A stretch of DNA of 7,909 nt, from the NCBI GenBank assembly GCA_025774405.1, contig JALGWB010000087.1, positions 1-7,909 on the forward strand, given 5' to 3'. This DNA comes from a bacterium (GTDB taxonomy: Bacteria > Arandabacterota > Arandabacteria > Arandabacterales > Arandabacteraceae). Numbering within the stretch: position 1 is the stretch's first letter; the number at the start of each line of letters is the position of its first letter. This document shows positions 5,594 through 7,909 of this stretch, in pieces. The position numbers were made by a program, and so were the translations under genes. Under the pieces are notes generated by a model, which was given only the letters and a program-made list of their open reading frames with translations, was not told the origin of the DNA and made no database searches.

Positions 5594-7009
5594 ATGAGAA
5601 GACTGCACATCTGGCTGGCATTGATCTGGCTCGTCATGATTCTCGTCCCTGTCTGCGTTCTGGCATCACTACAAGATTTCGAGATAAGTGGTGACTTACG
5701 TTTGCGACTGCGATTCACCGATTCTGACTACACTGGACACCTAAAAGCCACCTATGGTGAAGAGGTAAGGCGCGGCTTCTCATTTCGACACCGAGCCATC
5801 TTTGAAGTGACCTATCCTTTTGGTGAGGACTTCCGTGCAGGCGCTCTTGTAAGAATTTCCAATGAACCCGATGAGGTGATCGAATCCGGTCCCGAGTACC
5901 TCTCTTCCCAATTTGGCTCAGCCTTCATTGCTTACGAGTCCCAATCCGTGAATGCCCGCTTTGGCTACTACCAGGTATCGTTTACACCGCTTGCTTTGAT
6001 GCGATGGGACCTCAATGATGACCCTGAGGGTGGAGGTGGTGTTTGTGCTGTCTGTGGAGGACCAGGCGTGGCAGGAGCAATTCTTGGAGAAACCCTCGAA
6101 GAACTCGGACCAGAGCTCACATTTGAAGGTCTGAAATTGAAGGTCACACCGAATGAGTTTTTCCAAATCGAAGGCTATTTTGCTCGTCCTTCAATCGCAG
6201 ATGAGACTTATCCTGTTGTTACTTTCGGCGTTAAGGCTGGGCTCAGGCAATACCTTTCCCATGCAAAGTCTTTCATCGATATCGCCGTAATAGCCTTAAG
6301 ATCGCAAGATGATCATAAGACGCTCAAGGGCAGTACCGAACCGCTGGGGCGCGTCTTCGAGAACAATGTTTACGGTCTCACCTGGGAGATACCCATTATC
6401 AAAGAGGTTGCCTTTGAAGGTGAATGGATATTGACCAGCTCTCAAGGTCGCGATCTCGCCCAACGTTCTGTCCCTGGCTGGGACATGAGGGGCAGAGGCG
6501 GAAGAATCGTTCTCAGTTTCAAGCCAGAGAAACGGTGGCTCCTCGATGCAGCCTACATCTACCTGTCTCCCAATTGGGATTCCTATTTCCGCGGGCTCTC
6601 ATACCAGCCCAACCGAAGGGGCCTTCGCCTCAGATGTGAATACGGTGGAGAACGCCTGGTCGTAGCTCTTTTCGGAAAATTCCTCTCCACTATCGATGAT
6701 GTATTCTTCGGGCAACAGCCCAAATCAAGGGTCATATATCCAACGCTGAGTGCCCGTGCCTACTACGAGATCCATCGTGGTGTCAATTTAGGGATTGCCA
6801 CAATCTTCTCGGGTGAAGGCACTTCTAACAATCTATTGACAACCAGTGTGGGGAATAAGCGAACAACACTCCTCGGAACTGTGACAGTTGAGCTATCGAA
6901 GGACTTATCGATCAGCCTCGAAGAGAGATATGTCTTTAGAAGAAGTGACCTTGAGCCGGATTATGATGTTTCACTCACGTCGCTTTATGTGAGGACAGTG
7001 CTGTGGTGA
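5594..7009 (+). CDS. Outer-membrane beta-barrel (porin-like) protein
   Basis: A 471-residue protein with a signal peptide (Met-Arg-Arg, hydrophobic core, cleavage probably after VCVLA near residue 24) and then almost entirely amphipathic beta-strands separated by polar turns. It begins FEISGDLRLRLRF, like the first strand of alginate-export and phosphate-selective porin families, and ends SLYVRTVLW; a terminal aromatic residue preceded by alternating hydrophobics is the BAM insertion signal. Length suits a 16-18 stranded barrel. Odd feature: a Gly-rich segment GGGGVCAVCGGPG (about residues 146-158) with a CxxC pair (C151, C154), unusual for a porin and likely in a loop or plug. The substrate is unknown. 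It lies 30 bases after the thioredoxin gene, and its stop overlaps the start of the next gene, implying coupled expression. I cannot name a specific porin family. Confidence 0.82.
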   Translation: MRRLHIWLALIWLVMILVPVCVLASLQDFEISGDLRLRLRFTDSDYTGHLKATYGEEVRRGFSFRHRAIFEVTYPFGEDFRAGALVRISNEPDEVIESGPEYLSSQFGSAFIAYESQSVNARFGYYQVSFTPLALMRWDLNDDPEGGGGVCAVCGGPGVAGAILGETLEELGPELTFEGLKLKVTPNEFFQIEGYFARPSIADETYPVVTFGVKAGLRQYLSHAKSFIDIAVIALRSQDDHKTLKGSTEPLGRVFENNVYGLTWEIPIIKEVAFEGEWILTSSQGRDLAQRSVPGWDMRGRGGRIVLSFKPEKRWLLDAAYIYLSPNWDSYFRGLSYQPNRRGLRLRCEYGGERLVVALFGKFLSTIDDVFFGQQPKSRVIYPTLSARAYYEIHRGVNLGIATIFSGEGTSNNLLTTSVGNKRTTLLGTVTVELSKDLSISLEERYVFRRSDLEPDYDVSLTSLYVRTVLW

Positions 7010-7683
7010 AAAGCTCCCTGTGTGTTGTGCTGTGCCTGACGGCGATACTTTTTGCTGGCTGTAGCATGCGCCACACGAGACACACTGCAAGTCTTAGCCT
7101 CGAGCCAGCTACCTGGGACTTTGGCACGATCAAGCGTGGTGAAATTGCCAGGGGCAAAGTAATGCTTGGCAACTACAGTGACACAACTTTTACAGTTTCC
7201 CTCTATTCAACCTGTGATTGCCTTGAAGCCTCTGTGAAAACCGGTGAACTTCCACCCCACACACGCATCCCCATCGACCTCTCCTACCTTGGTGATGTGG
7301 TTAAGGAACGCATCACTAAGACAGTCTTTGTCGAAGTTGATGGCGGGAACCCAAGAAGACTGAGAATCGATGTCACCGGCAAGGTGCTTCCCGCAGTGAA
7401 GCCCCATCTTCTTGCTCTGCCCAATCCCCTGCCAATTGAAAAGGCACAGGGAACGAGCAACTTTCTCGAGATCTCCAACCGCGGGCAGCAAGACCTCGTG
7501 ATAAGCGAGATCCGATGCTATGGCTGTGAGAGTAACGCCACGCAGCTCAGCCTTGGAGGCGGTGAGAAGGCTATAATAGTTGTGGGACTCCTTCCCAGAT
7601 GGCAAGGCAAGCGGTGGCTCGAAATCGAATCCAACGATCCTGTAACTCCTTTCATCAAGATAGCAATAATTGAAGTGCCTTAG
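7003..7683 (+). CDS. DUF1573-type lipoprotein with two Ig-like domains
   Basis: A 226-residue exported protein. Residues 1-20 form a lipoprotein signal peptide ending FAGC, Cys20 being the lipidation site. Two Ig-like beta-sandwich units follow: residues 33-128 open with WDFGTIKRGE and carry C71-x-C73 (STCDC), which matches the conserved CGC position of DUF1573 domains; residues 137-226 repeat the pattern more loosely (FLEISNRGQQDLVI) and carry C172-x-x-C175 in the equivalent place. The start is GTG at 7003, with GAGGA (6991-6995) 7 bases upstream; GTG at 7006 is equally legal and would form a GTGA overlap with the barrel's TGA (7007-7009). DUF1573 has no settled biochemical function; similar domains bind periplasmic or surface partners. 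The shared operon suggests it assists the barrel or is a client of the thioredoxin. Confidence 0.82.
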   Translation: MVKSSLCVVLCLTAILFAGCSMRHTRHTASLSLEPATWDFGTIKRGEIARGKVMLGNYSDTTFTVSLYSTCDCLEASVKTGELPPHTRIPIDLSYLGDVVKERITKTVFVEVDGGNPRRLRIDVTGKVLPAVKPHLLALPNPLPIEKAQGTSNFLEISNRGQQDLVISEIRCYGCESNATQLSLGGGEKAIIVVGLLPRWQGKRWLEIESNDPVTPFIKIAIIEVP

Positions 7684-7733
7684 ATGCCGACAGGCCAAGG
7701 GACTGAGTCGGAACTCCGAAAAACCCCAGAGGA

Positions 7734-7909
7734 TTATCGCCTGAGCTCCATAAACAAGCGCTCGTAGGCTTCGCCGACCCGCTCCATTGAGAAGTCCCTT
7801 GACCTGGTCTTGCCCGCCTTTAGGAGACGCCGACGCAAAGCCGGATCCTCCAGGACCTCGCCAATTGCCTCGGCCAGCGCTTGCTCGTCACCCACAGGAA
7901 CAAGCAATC
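7734..7909 (-). CDS. C-terminal end of a GT4-like glycosyltransferase (partial)
   Basis: The minus strand at the right edge encodes the last 57 residues of a protein that begins beyond the window; TAA is at 7734-7736. The sequence opens LLVPVGDEQALAEAIGEVL, continues EDPALRRRLLKAG, and ends FSMERVGEAYERLF plus a few residues. This is the characteristic tail of GT-B fold, family 4 glycosyltransferases: the (P)xGD..ALA.AI..LL.DP..R..L...G block after the nucleotide-sugar site and the FSWE-type C-terminal helix. The donor and acceptor cannot be told from this fragment. It is convergent with the DUF1573 gene, 50 bases apart, and supports a glycan-synthesis setting next door. Confidence 0.85.
   Translation of the reverse strand, partial: LLVPVGDEQALAEAIGEVLEDPALRRRLLKAGKTRSRDFSMERVGEAYERLFMELRR

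Noticed and set aside
7707..7724. TCGG/CCGA hairpin as terminator between the DUF1573 and glycosyltransferase genes
   Set aside because: The four-base stem is followed by an A-run on the plus strand, and on the minus strand the T-run precedes the stem, so neither direction fits an intrinsic terminator.
1..7909. CRISPR arrays, tRNA or rRNA genes, insertion-sequence ends
   Set aside because: No regularly spaced repeats, cloverleaf-like sequences, conserved rRNA segments or transposase-like frames were seen on either strand.

Overview
The window looks like chromosomal DNA from an uncultured, probably anaerobic, diderm bacterium of roughly even base composition. Evidence for bacteria is AGGAGG-type ribosome binding sites and recognisable sigma-70 promoters. 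Evidence for an outer membrane is a beta-barrel protein ending in tryptophan beside two putative lipoproteins. The fructose-1,6-bisphosphate aldolase/phosphatase is an enzyme of archaea and deep-branching, often thermophilic or anaerobic, bacteria. The HgcB-like ferredoxin also points to an anaerobe. I cannot name a phylum from the sequence alone.

Layout. Bases 1-851 hold no intact gene; a plus-strand stretch at 426-683 reads as a broken polytopic membrane protein, perhaps a polysaccharide flippase. Two minus-strand genes follow: a SAM-dependent methyltransferase (852-1841) with its own good promoter, and a divergent methyltransferase-fold protein (2079-2837). The 2838-3308 interval carries a promoter and leader for the second of these, plus a candidate 39-residue ORF (3180-3299). 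That ORF ends on the ribosome binding site of a two-cluster ferredoxin (3309-3614) with the diagnostic cysteines of HgcB. Convergent to the ferredoxin, 12 bp away, is the FBP aldolase/phosphatase (3627-4748, minus).

From 4982 rightward a consensus-like promoter drives a compact three-gene envelope operon: a TlpA/ResA-like thioredoxin lipoprotein (5036-5563), an outer-membrane beta-barrel (5594-7009), and a DUF1573-type lipoprotein (7003-7683) whose start overlaps the barrel's stop. At the right edge, on the minus strand, is the C-terminus of a GT4-like glycosyltransferase (7734-7909).

How the genes fit together. The methyltransferases, flippase remnant and glycosyltransferase suggest surrounding surface-glycan genes. 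The most interesting parts are (1) the HgcB-like ferredoxin with no HgcA in the window, preceded by a small coupled ORF, and (2) the thioredoxin-barrel-DUF1573 operon, in which all three products carry closely spaced cysteine pairs and the thioredoxin lacks the normal cis-proline. The role of either set is not established; an envelope thiol-redox or metal-handling function is inference only.
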